Shown piece after piece: positions 1 to 5,394 of a stretch of 7,491 nt of DNA. The stretch lies in contig CAKTLG010000055.1 in the NCBI GenBank assembly GCA_934572465.1, forward strand, positions 1-7,491, read 5' to 3'. Origin of the DNA: an uncultured Oscillospiraceae bacterium. GTDB lineage: Bacteria > Bacillota > Clostridia > Oscillospirales > Oscillospiraceae. A program made the translations under genes and the position numbers. Positions within the stretch are counted from its first letter, which is position 1. The number at the start of each line of letters is the position of its first letter. Under the pieces are notes generated by a model. It did not search any database. It was not told the origin of the DNA and worked only from the letters and a program-made list of their open reading frames with translations.

Positions 1-636
1 ATCGCCGTCATCACCGACGCGGGCACGCCCTGCATCTCCGACCCCGGCAACGAGCTCATCCGCGCGGCGGTCGAAAACGGCATCCGCGTCGTCGGCGTGC
101 CCGGCTGCTGCGCCGCGGTCAACGCGCTGTCGATCTCGGGCTTCGACTTATCATCCTTCCTCTTTTACGGCTTTTTCCCGCGCGAGACGGCGGACCGCCG
201 CCGCGTGCTGATGATGATGCGCAAGGGCGACACTGCGACCTACGCCTTTTACGAGTCCCCCAAGCGCATCATGAGCGTCGTCGACTTTTTCATCGAGGAG
301 AACGCGCAGCTGCGCCTGTGCCTCTGCAACGACATGACGAAGCTCCACGAGATGACCTTCCGCGGCACGCCGCAGGAGGTCAAAGACCAGCTCATTGCGA
401 AGGAAACGTATGAAAAGGGCGAATACGCCCTCATCGTCGAGGTCTGCGACGACTACCGCCTGCGCGAAGTCGAGCACATCACCTCGCCCGAGGCGCTGCT
501 CGTGGACTGCATGGTGCAGAATGACTGTACCGCCAAGGACGCCATCAAGCTGCTTTTGAAGGACGAGAACAACACCTACAGCAAAAACGAGCTGTACGCC
601 GCGCACCTTGCGCTCAAAGAGAGGTTCGGCGCATGA
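1..636 (+). CDS. rsmI: 16S rRNA (cytidine1402-2'-O)-methyltransferase RsmI, 5' part missing
   Basis: RsmI transfers a methyl group from SAM to the 2'-OH of C1402 in the decoding centre of 16S rRNA. It is a cytoplasmic SPOUT-unrelated tetrapyrrole-methylase-fold enzyme. The reading frame is open from base 1, so the start lies outside the window. 211 residues are visible, against about 280-290 for the family, so roughly 75-80 N-terminal residues are missing. The visible part opens with the family signature DAGTPCISDPG (residues 6-16), followed by VPGCCAAVNALSISG, the YGFFPR segment and the FYESPKRI block, all matching RsmI in order. The C-terminus has the usual SKNELY segment. The stop codon overlaps the start of the next methyltransferase gene, so the two are translationally coupled in one operon. 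No frameshift or odd residue is seen. The family call is from recognised motifs and is firm; the RNA target is family knowledge. Confidence 0.95.
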   Translation: MAVITDAGTPCISDPGNELIRAAVENGIRVVGVPGCCAAVNALSISGFDLSSFLFYGFFPRETADRRRVLMMMRKGDTATYAFYESPKRIMSVVDFFIEENAQLRLCLCNDMTKLHEMTFRGTPQEVKDQLIAKETYEKGEYALIVEVCDDYRLREVEHITSPEALLVDCMVQNDCTAKDAIKLLLKDENNTYSKNELYAAHLALKERFGA

Positions 637-1784
637 GCATCGTTTTGAACGACCTTTCCGAGCGGCTCGACACGCTCACAAAGCTCGTCCTTGCCGAGCC
701 GGTCGCGCGCATCGGGCACTCGCGCGTCACCGTGCGGCCGCTCACGCTGCGCGGCAAGGCGTTTTTCCAGCTCGAATACCAGCAGGGGCAGAAGGTCGCG
801 CACCGCAACGTTGCGCGCGGCGCGCTGCCTGAAACGTTCGAGCGCGAGCTCGATGGCCTGTTCCGCTCCGTCACGCTCTGCACCGCGACGGAGACGCGCC
901 AGTATGTCCGCAGGACGAACGGCGCCTATAAATGCACCGCCAAGTCCGGCGCCGCCCGCGCCGCCGTTCCCGCCGCGCACGACCGCAAGAAGGAATACAT
1001 TTTGCAGGAGGGCGAAAACATCCCCGCCCTCGTCGATCTCGGCGTGTTCACGCCGGACTTCAGGATCGTCAAGGCAAAATACGACAAGTATAAGCAGATC
1101 AACCGCTTCATCGAACTGGTGGACGACGCCTTCCGCGCCTATGGCCGCGACGAGATCACGATCCTCGACTTTGGCTGCGGCAAATCATACCTCACGTTCG
1201 TGCTGTACTACTATTTCGCCGTCAAGCGCGGCGTGCGCGCAAAGATCATCGGCTACGATCTCAAGGAGGACGTCGTCGCGCACTGCAACGAGGTCGCCGC
1301 ACGCTACGGCTATTCAGACCTCCGCTTCGTCGTCGCCGACGTTACGCGCGATGTGCTCTACGACGAGCACATCGACATGCTCGTCACGCTCCACGCCTGC
1401 GACGTGGCGACCGACTATGCCCTGTACTACGCCGTCTCCCGCGGCGTCGAGCATATCTTTTCCGTTCCCTGCTGCCAGCACGAGGTCAACAAGACCATCC
1501 GGAAGGGCGGCGACTTCGATATTCTCCTCTCCCACGGGCTGTTTCAGGAGCGCTTCTCCGCGCTGCTGACCGACGCCATCCGCGCGGCGGTTCTGGAGGA
1601 CGAGGGCTACGACGTGGATGTCATCGAGTTCATCGACTTTGCCCACTCGCCGAAAAATCTGATGCTCCGCTGCCGCCGCACCGGCCGTCTCGGTGTCAAA
1701 AAGCTCACCGAAGCCCGCCGCCTCCGCGACCAATACGGCTTTGAGCAGACCCTGTTGTCGCTCGTCGAAAACGACAAAAAATAA
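633..1784 (+). CDS. Class I SAM-dependent methyltransferase, Methyltransf_32/METTL25-like
   Basis: A 383-residue protein whose central domain is a Rossmann-type SAM methyltransferase. Motif I is ILDFGCGKSYLTF (177-189). The acidic residue expected to hold the SAM ribose is D209 in IGYDLKED. LHACDVATDYAL (253-264) and VPCCQHE (278-284) follow, then HSPKNLMLR near 338-346. The combination of an HAC-D element, a PCC-H element and a PKN element fits the Methyltransf_32 group that includes eukaryotic METTL25/GSTCD-like proteins. Residues 1-120 form a separate N-terminal region of unknown role, with no signal peptide or membrane segment. The ATG at 633 overlaps the rsmI stop as ATGA. The purine-rich AAAGAGAGG at 616-624 sits 8 nt upstream, inside rsmI, which supports this start. 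Being coupled to rsmI hints at an RNA substrate, but that is inference and the substrate is unknown. Fold is confident; specific function is not. Confidence 0.85.
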   Translation: MSIVLNDLSERLDTLTKLVLAEPVARIGHSRVTVRPLTLRGKAFFQLEYQQGQKVAHRNVARGALPETFERELDGLFRSVTLCTATETRQYVRRTNGAYKCTAKSGAARAAVPAAHDRKKEYILQEGENIPALVDLGVFTPDFRIVKAKYDKYKQINRFIELVDDAFRAYGRDEITILDFGCGKSYLTFVLYYYFAVKRGVRAKIIGYDLKEDVVAHCNEVAARYGYSDLRFVVADVTRDVLYDEHIDMLVTLHACDVATDYALYYAVSRGVEHIFSVPCCQHEVNKTIRKGGDFDILLSHGLFQERFSALLTDAIRAAVLEDEGYDVDVIEFIDFAHSPKNLMLRCRRTGRLGVKKLTEARRLRDQYGFEQTLLSLVENDKK

Positions 1785-1796
1785 GCCTCGCAGAGT

Positions 1797-1818
1797 TTCG
1801 TGCCGCGCACGGCACGAA
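1797..1818. repeat. Inverted repeat, 9-bp stem with CGCA loop
   Basis: TTCGTGCCG (1797-1805) and CGGCACGAA (1810-1818) are perfectly complementary with a 4-nt loop. It lies 12 nt after the methyltransferase stop and just before the shared terminator. Neither strand has a T-run directly after it, so it is not an intrinsic terminator alone. It may stabilise the 3' end of the rsmI-operon transcript. Confidence 0.6.
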
Positions 1819-1838
1819 GCGGAGCGTGATCCCCGCTC

Positions 1839-1879
1839 AAAAAAGAGGGACGCAGTTGAAAACTGCGTCCCTCTTTTTT
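1839..1879. terminator. Bidirectional intrinsic terminator between the rsmI operon and folT
   Basis: A perfect inverted repeat of 19 bp (1839-1857 with 1861-1879) around a 3-nt loop. The core is GAGGGACGCAGTT, and the arms begin with six A and end with six T. It therefore presents a GC-containing stem followed by a U-run on both strands. On the plus strand it lies 54 nt after the methyltransferase stop, and on the minus strand 10 nt after the folT stop. This convergent position fits a terminator used from both sides. Confidence 0.95.
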
Positions 1880-1889
1880 GAATATTTTT

Positions 1890-2528
1890 TTATTGCGCCG
1901 CGCGCACCGCGCACAGCGAGCGGTCGAGCATGCTCACGACCGGAGGCGCGGCAAAGCTCATCACGAGCGCCGTCGCAAGGCCGGCGATCACGCGGGTGAC
2001 GATGCCGCCGAAAACGTAGGCATAGGTGTAGTAGCCGTTGATGACGCTGTCGAGATACATCGCGCCCGTGTTGAGCGCGGTGACGATGACCGCGGTCACG
2101 CACAGCACGCCGATGATCTGCGTGCGGGAGAGCTCATAGTCGTGCCGTCTGGCATACGCGCCGATCATCGCGCCGCGCGCGGCGGCGGGGATGACCCACA
2201 GCACGGTCGTGACCGTCAGCCCGTAGGTGAGCAGCTGATTCATGAAGCTGCCGAGCAGCCCCACCAGCAGGCCGCCGACCGGCCCGTAGAGCAGCGCGCC
2301 GAGGATGATCGGCAGGGAATCCACGCTGATGCGGATCCACCAGAGGTTCAGCGTGCCGACAAGGCTGAGCACCACGTACACGGCCGTGAGCATGGCGATG
2401 GTGACGAGCTTGCGCGTCGTCAGCGACGCCGAGCGGCACACGAGGATGACCGCGACGACGAGCGCGGCGACAGCCGCGATCAGGATGCCCCATACGGCGG
2501 GGGAGAGCTCTGCGACATTGGAAAACAT
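1890..2528 (-). CDS. folT: ECF transporter S component, probably folate-specific
   Basis: A 212-residue, very hydrophobic inner-membrane protein. It has the S-component pattern of an energy-coupling factor importer: helices near 39-58, 67-80, 84-98, 105-124, 137-158 and 170-195, with the typical LPIILGALLYGPVGG stretch (72-86) and an arginine-rich loop at 126-128. S components bind the vitamin and pair with EcfT and EcfA ATPases, which are not in this window. An additional hydrophobic segment (11-31) precedes the six-helix core. The start at 2528 has AGGAGG (2542-2537) 8 nt upstream. The gene is preceded by a THF riboswitch, which is the main reason for calling folate rather than another vitamin, and it is divergent from glyA, a THF-dependent enzyme. 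Family assignment is strong. Substrate is inferred from the riboswitch and the resemblance to the folate-type S family; other vitamins cannot be excluded from the protein alone. Confidence 0.85.
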   Translation of the reverse strand: MFSNVAELSPAVWGILIAAVAALVVAVILVCRSASLTTRKLVTIAMLTAVYVVLSLVGTLNLWWIRISVDSLPIILGALLYGPVGGLLVGLLGSFMNQLLTYGLTVTTVLWVIPAAARGAMIGAYARRHDYELSRTQIIGVLCVTAVIVTALNTGAMYLDSVINGYYTYAYVFGGIVTRVIAGLATALVMSFAAPPVVSMLDRSLCAVRAAQ

Positions 2529-2593
2529 TGTGAGGACCTCCTTTTCGATAAATGGTTTCCGCGCGGCGGCAGACCGCGCTGTGGCTTGACCCG

Positions 2594-2644
2594 AAAAAGA
2601 AGAAACCTCTCCCTCCGGGTGGCAGGGACCACGCGGAGGAGAGG
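2594..2644 (-). terminator. Intrinsic terminator in the folT leader, between riboswitch and gene
   Basis: Read on the minus strand, CCTCTCCTCCG (2644-2634) pairs with CGGAGGGAGAGG (2617-2606) with one bulged base. The helix continues, after a C-C mismatch, with GTGG/CCAC around a 6-nt loop. The T-rich tract TTTCTTCTTTTT (2605-2594) follows directly. It lies about 27 nt downstream of the THF aptamer and about 50 nt before the folT ribosome binding site, the expected place for a riboswitch expression platform. Transcription would stop before folT when the hairpin forms. Confidence 0.9.
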
Positions 2645-2670
2645 CCTCACAAAAAATCTCTCATCTGAGT

Positions 2671-2783
2671 GGCAAGCGGATGCGGAAGCCATACTGCAAA
2701 CCATGGTTATTTCGTCCGCGGGCAACTTCCCATCCCAACGGCACTGATCGCTTTTTGCGAAACACATGGCTTCCTACTCTGCC
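2671..2783 (-). ncRNA. Tetrahydrofolate (THF class I) riboswitch aptamer
   Basis: Read on the minus strand, the segment has the parts of the THF riboswitch in order. P1 is GGCA (2783-2780) with TGCC (2674-2671). The conserved GAGTAG follows. P2 is a perfect 9-bp helix, GGAAGCCAT (2774-2766) with ATGGCTTCC (2692-2684). A distal stem has GTGCCG facing CGGAC. The conserved loop GGGATGGGAAGTTGCC starts at 2736. The 3' conserved block GCATCCGCT starts at 2683. GGATG in the loop (2735-2731) is complementary to CATCC (2682-2678), matching the known loop-to-junction pseudoknot of this class. A small extra hairpin, TCGC-AAAAA-GCGA (2760-2748), is inserted. The class binds THF and reduced folates and normally lowers expression of folate transport or synthesis genes. 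Its place before folT agrees with that. Confidence 0.93.
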
Positions 2784-2791
2784 GGTTTGCC

Positions 2792-2809
2792 CGCCCCGAA
2801 AACGGGGCG
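2792..2809 (-). other. Stable hairpin at the start of the folT leader RNA
   Basis: CGCCCCG (2809-2803, minus strand) pairs with CGGGGCG (2798-2792) around a TTTT loop. It lies between the predicted transcription start and the THF aptamer, 8 nt before P1. There is no following U-run, so it is not a terminator. It probably protects the 5' end or insulates aptamer folding, which is inference. Confidence 0.6.
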
Positions 2810-2819
2810 CTGCACGCTC

Positions 2820-2848
2820 AGCATAGCAGATAGGCCGCGGCGCGTCAA
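2820..2848 (-). promoter_or_regulatory. Sigma-A promoter of folT
   Basis: On the minus strand, TTGACG (2848-2843) and TATGCT (2825-2820) are separated by 17 bp. The start point should be near 2813, giving a leader of about 285 nt that contains the hairpin, THF riboswitch and terminator. The divergent glyA -35 begins at 2942, so about 95 bp separate the two promoters. I see no clear operator between them. Confidence 0.85.
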
Positions 2849-2941
2849 TCATTTTCCGGCAGGCGCTCCGCACTTTTGCTTTTTTAAGGTGATTTCCGAC
2901 TTTTTCCTAATAAAAGCATCTCGTCCGCGCGCCGTTTTTTC

Positions 2942-2971
2942 TTGACAGAGCCTTTGTTTTTTTGCTATTCT
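2942..2971 (+). promoter_or_regulatory. Sigma-A promoter of glyA
   Basis: TTGACA (2942-2947) matches the -35 consensus fully. TATTCT (2966-2971) is the -10 with an 18-bp spacer, and TGC just before it makes an extended -10. The spacer contains a T-run. Predicted start is about 2978, giving a leader near 73 nt before the glyA ATG. That leader is too short for a THF or tandem glycine riboswitch and shows no such motif. Confidence 0.88.
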
Positions 2972-2994
2972 AAGGGGTAGAGAGCACCGTATGA

Positions 2995-3009
2995 GTCCGC
3001 GCGGCGGAC
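2995..3009 (+). other. Short hairpin in the glyA leader
   Basis: GTCCGC (2995-3000) pairs with GCGGAC (3004-3009) around GCG. It forms early in the glyA leader, 23 nt upstream of the ribosome binding site at 3033-3040, so it should not block ribosome binding. Role unknown; a 5' stabilising hairpin is possible. Confidence 0.45.
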
Positions 3010-3050
3010 CCGTTCCCACACTGAATTTAACCAGAGGAGGAAACCGCACC

Positions 3051-4340
3051 ATGATCAAGGAAACCATGGAATTTCTGTCCCAGTATGACCCCGAGGTCGG
3101 CGCGACCATCGAGAAGGAGTATCACCGCGAGCAGCGCAACATCGAGCTGATCGCATCCGAGAACATCGTCTCCCCCGCCGTCATGATGGCGATGGGCACG
3201 TGCCTGACCAACAAGTACGCCGAGGGCTATCCCGGCAAGCGTTACTACGGCGGCTGCTACTGCGTCGACGAGACCGAGGAGATCGCCCGTCAGCGCGCCT
3301 GCCAGCTCTTCGGCGCTGAGCACGCGAACGTCCAGCCCCACTCCGGCGCTTCTGCCAACCTGGCCGCGTTCAAGGCCATGCTCCAGCCCGGCGACACCTA
3401 CATGGGCATGAACCTTGCCCACGGCGGCCACCTGTCCCACGGCAGCCCCGTCAACATCTCCGGCCAGTACTTCCATCAGGTCCCCTACTCCCTCAACGAC
3501 GAGACCGAGCAGATCGACTATGACGAGCTTTACCGCATCGCGCAGGAGTGCAAGCCCAAGATGATCCTGGCTGGCGCCTCCGCCTATCCCCGCAAGATCG
3601 ACTTCGCCAAGTTCCGCGAGATCGCCGATTCCGTCGGCGCGTACCTCATGGTCGACATGGCGCACATCGCCGGCCTCGTCGCCGCGGGCGTGCACATGAA
3701 CCCCGTGCCGTATGCCGACGTGGTCACCTCCACGACGCATAAGACGCTGCGCGGCCCGCGCGGCGGCCTGATCCTCTGCAAGAACGAGATCACCAAGAAG
3801 AACATCGAGACCGGCGAGATGGAGACCATCAACCTCGCCAAGAAGATCGACTCCGCCGTGTTCCCCGGCACGCAGGGCGGCCCGCTCGAGCACATCATCG
3901 CCGCCAAGGCCATCTGCTTCGGCGAGGCGCTCAAGCCCGAGTTCAAGGCTTACGGCGAGCAGGTCGTCAAGAACGCCGCCGTTCTGGCCGAGGGTCTGAA
4001 GGCGGAGGGCTTCCGTCTCGTCTCCGGCGGCACGGACAACCATCTCATGCTCGTTGACGTCCGCAACTTCAACATCACCGGCAAGGAGATCGAGCGCCGT
4101 CTGGACGAGTGCTTCATCACCGTCAACAAGAACGCCATCCCCAACGACCCCGAGAAGCCGTTCGTCACCTCCGGCATCCGCGTCGGCACCCCCGCCGCCA
4201 CCACCCGCGGCCTGAAGGAAGAGGACATGAAGGAGATCGCCCGCATCATGGGCATGGTCGCCCGCGACTTCGAGGGCAGCAAGGAGAAGGCCCAGGAGGC
4301 CGTCGTCGCCCTGACGAAGAAGTATCCCATCTACGAATAA
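3051..4340 (+). CDS. glyA: Serine hydroxymethyltransferase
   Basis: A cytoplasmic PLP enzyme that interconverts serine + THF and glycine + 5,10-methylene-THF, the main one-carbon entry for purine, thymidylate and methionine synthesis. The product is 429 residues, a little longer than the roughly 417 of E. coli. Visible motifs are LIASEN (33-38), [16 protein letters not shown] (54-69), QPHSGASAN (95-103), VDMAHIAGL (201-209), the PLP-lysine motif [12 protein letters not shown] with K231, FPGTQGGP (271-278) and SGIRVGTPA (374-382). A stretch around 245-265 appears slightly expanded relative to E. coli. The chosen ATG at 3051 has AGAGGAGG at 3033-3040. An in-frame ATG at 2991 would add 20 residues unlike any GlyA and has no ribosome binding site. 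The gene is monocistronic, with its own promoter and a terminator right after the stop. It is divergent from the riboswitch-controlled folate transporter, a coherent folate context. Confidence 0.97.
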   Translation: MIKETMEFLSQYDPEVGATIEKEYHREQRNIELIASENIVSPAVMMAMGTCLTNKYAEGYPGKRYYGGCYCVDETEEIARQRACQLFGAEHANVQPHSGASANLAAFKAMLQPGDTYMGMNLAHGGHLSHGSPVNISGQYFHQVPYSLNDETEQIDYDELYRIAQECKPKMILAGASAYPRKIDFAKFREIADSVGAYLMVDMAHIAGLVAAGVHMNPVPYADVVTSTTHKTLRGPRGGLILCKNEITKKNIETGEMETINLAKKIDSAVFPGTQGGPLEHIIAAKAICFGEALKPEFKAYGEQVVKNAAVLAEGLKAEGFRLVSGGTDNHLMLVDVRNFNITGKEIERRLDECFITVNKNAIPNDPEKPFVTSGIRVGTPAATTRGLKEEDMKEIARIMGMVARDFEGSKEKAQEAVVALTKKYPIYE

Positions 4341-4347
4341 AATATCT

Positions 4348-4392
4348 CAAAATAAAAGGGATCGTCCCATCGGGACGGTCCCTTTTATTTTG
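4348..4392. terminator. Intrinsic terminator of glyA
   Basis: A 21-bp inverted repeat (4348-4368 with 4372-4392) around the loop ATC, with a single G-U pair. The left arm starts CAAAATAAAAGGG and the right arm ends CCCTTTTATTTTG. It begins 7 nt after the glyA stop. Because A-rich and T-rich arms flank the stem it can act on both strands, backing up the terminator of the minus-strand HAD gene. Confidence 0.92.
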
Positions 4393-4599
4393 CTGGATGC
4401 AGCCCGCTGCGCGCATGATCTGCCCGCTGACAGCGGGCAAATTCTACACTTGCGGGCGGAGAAGTGCTTTTTCCGGCGCACATGGAGATCGGCGGAGCGC
4501 CGCCGGCGGCGGATAAAGCGAGCCGGTTTCGAGGAAGCGGCACGGTTGGCGCGCTCAAAAGGGCGCGGGGATCGCAATGCCGCGGCGGTGACGTCAGAG
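4393..4599. other. Non-coding intergenic stretch with several palindromes
   Basis: About 207 bases between the glyA terminator and the terminator of the HAD gene. Open frames crossing it are arginine/alanine-rich, have no supported start and look like GC artefacts. It contains TGCCCGCTG (4421-4429) facing CAGCGGGCA (4431-4439) and a second copy of GCCCGCTG at 4402-4409. It also holds the 14-bp palindrome at 4498-4511 (CGCCGCC/GGCGGCG) and TGACGTCA at 4589-4596. No tRNA, known riboswitch or promoter could be recognised. It could be a decayed gene or a genome-dispersed palindromic repeat. Confidence 0.5.
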
Positions 4600-4634
4600 A
4601 AAACGATTAAAATTATTGGCCGCCTGCGGGCGGC
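4600..4634 (-). terminator. Intrinsic terminator of the HAD-like gene
   Basis: On the minus strand, GCCGCC (4634-4629) pairs with GGCGGC (4624-4619) around CGCA. The T-rich CAATAATTTTAATCGTTT follows. It lies 30 nt after the stop codon at 4665. The tail is interrupted by A and C, so strength may be moderate. Confidence 0.75.
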
Positions 4635-4664
4635 ATATGGTGGGCCTTCGCGCGCTGCACGCGG

Positions 4665-5108
4665 TCAGCCCAGCAGGTCGCCGTAGCGGTCGAGCGATTC
4701 CGCTGCCGCGGCGCGCATCGCGTCCCAGTCCGCGTCGTTCCCGCCGCGCACAGCTACGGTGCGAAAGCCTGCGGCCTTCGCGTTTTCGATGGCGGCGAGC
4801 GAGCCGGAAAAGACCACCGTGTCAGCCTTCTGCGAATGCAGGCGCTTCATCGCGCGCTCGAACATCGTGCCGCTGTCGGCGGGGCAGAGCGCGACGCGCT
4901 CGGTCAGCACGAAGCGGAAGTACGGGGCGAGTCCCGCGCGGTCGAGCGCCTTCTGCGCGTCCTCCGCGCTCAGCGCCGTCACCGCGCCGAGCCATACGCC
5001 CTCCATCTTAAAGAGCGCGAGCGCCTTGTCCAGCGCCGCGCGCGCCGCGCCGGTCGCCGGATCGAACAGGCAGTCGTCCATGGTAAAGATCGCGCTTTGC
5101 AGCCGCAT
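4665..5108 (-). CDS. Short HAD-superfamily protein, probably catalytically inactive
   Basis: A 147-residue soluble protein with the layout of a capless HAD phosphatase domain. The first strand is SAIFTMDDCLFD (5-16), where active HADs read FDxDGTL: the nucleophile Asp is T9, although the second Asp (D11) remains. GAVTALS (41-47) fits motif II with T44. LAPYFRFVLTE (60-70) is the usual return strand. The following motif III lysine appears replaced by C75 in LCPADSG. TVVFSGSLAAIENAKAAGFRTVAV (97-120) is the motif IV/AAG region, but the acidic pair is lost (S101, G102). Three of four catalytic motifs are therefore degenerate while the fold pattern is intact. GGGAGG (5125-5120) lies 11 nt before the ATG at 5108. 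A GTG at 5117 is only 2 nt away from it and is less likely. The gene is monocistronic with its own promoter and terminator. Fold is a good call; a regulatory or binding role instead of catalysis is inference. Confidence 0.8.
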   Translation of the reverse strand: MRLQSAIFTMDDCLFDPATGAARAALDKALALFKMEGVWLGAVTALSAEDAQKALDRAGLAPYFRFVLTERVALCPADSGTMFERAMKRLHSQKADTVVFSGSLAAIENAKAAGFRTVAVRGGNDADWDAMRAAAAESLDRYGDLLG

Positions 5109-5148
5109 GATGCACACATCCTCCCGCCGTCAGGCATGATTTTTCCTT

Positions 5149-5177
5149 ATTATACCTCGCCGCGCGGCGGTTTGCAA
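5149..5177 (-). promoter_or_regulatory. Promoter of the HAD-like gene
   Basis: On the minus strand, a perfect TATAAT (5154-5149) lies 17 bp after TTGCAA (5177-5172), which matches the -35 consensus at four of six positions. The leader would be about 35 nt to the ATG at 5108 and includes the GGGAGG ribosome binding site. Confidence 0.8.
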
Positions 5178-5300
5178 GCGCCGTGCCCGTGCATAAAAAT
5201 GACGGCGCATTGCCCGCCAAACCCCGCGAATTGTGAAAAATGATGGACAGATATCCATGTGCAGCAGGGAAATTCAGCACATTTGCGAATGAATATTCTG

Positions 5301-5329
5301 TTGACTATGGATTTTTATTGATGTAAACT
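5301..5329 (+). promoter_or_regulatory. Promoter of the M14 peptidase gene
   Basis: TTGACT (5301-5306) and TAAACT (5324-5329) are separated by 17 bp in a locally AT-rich stretch. The start would be near 5336, leaving a leader of about 60 nt. The promoter is divergent from that of the HAD-like gene, with about 123 bp between their -35 elements. Confidence 0.8.
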
Positions 5330-5346
5330 GACTGCATCAACATTCA

Positions 5347-5367
5347 TCGCCGCATATGCCGCGGCGA
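5347..5367 (+). other. Hairpin in the M14 peptidase leader
   Basis: TCGCCGC (5347-5353) pairs with GCGGCGA (5361-5367) around a 7-nt loop. It ends 14 nt before the AGGAGG ribosome binding site (5382-5387), so it leaves that site free. It is likely a 5' UTR stability element; no riboswitch class is recognised. Confidence 0.5.
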
Positions 5368-5394
5368 AGCAGGAACACTTTAGGAGGAAGAAAC

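Noticed and set aside
691..1569. 292-codon plus-strand frame inside the methyltransferase gene
   Set aside because: The product is Ser/Arg/Ala/Thr-rich in the +2 frame of a gene with clear SAM motifs; it is a composition artefact.
1878..2747. 289-codon plus-strand frame opposite folT and its leader
   Set aside because: It runs across the antisense of folT, the terminator and part of the riboswitch, and is His/Arg/Asp-rich without any domain.
2991..3050. Upstream in-frame ATG extending GlyA by 20 residues
   Set aside because: The extension does not resemble GlyA, lies within about 13 nt of the predicted transcription start and has no ribosome binding site. The ATG at 3051 has a strong one.
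2978..3050. Glycine or THF riboswitch, or T-box, in the glyA leader
   Set aside because: The leader is only about 73 nt with one 6-bp hairpin, no conserved aptamer motifs and no terminator.
3027..4043. 338-codon minus-strand frame opposite glyA
   Set aside because: The glyA frame is unmistakable. The antisense protein is low-complexity and has no ribosome binding site or family signature.
4347..4686. Small frames on both strands (98 codons plus, 76 codons minus) in the glyA-HAD gap
   Set aside because: They read through terminators, are Arg/Ala-rich, and have no credible ribosome binding site or homology that I recognise.
5109..5117. GTG start at 5117 for the HAD-like protein
   Set aside because: It is only 2 nt from the GGGAGG site, whereas ATG 5108 is at 11 nt and gives the usual short lead into the first HAD strand.
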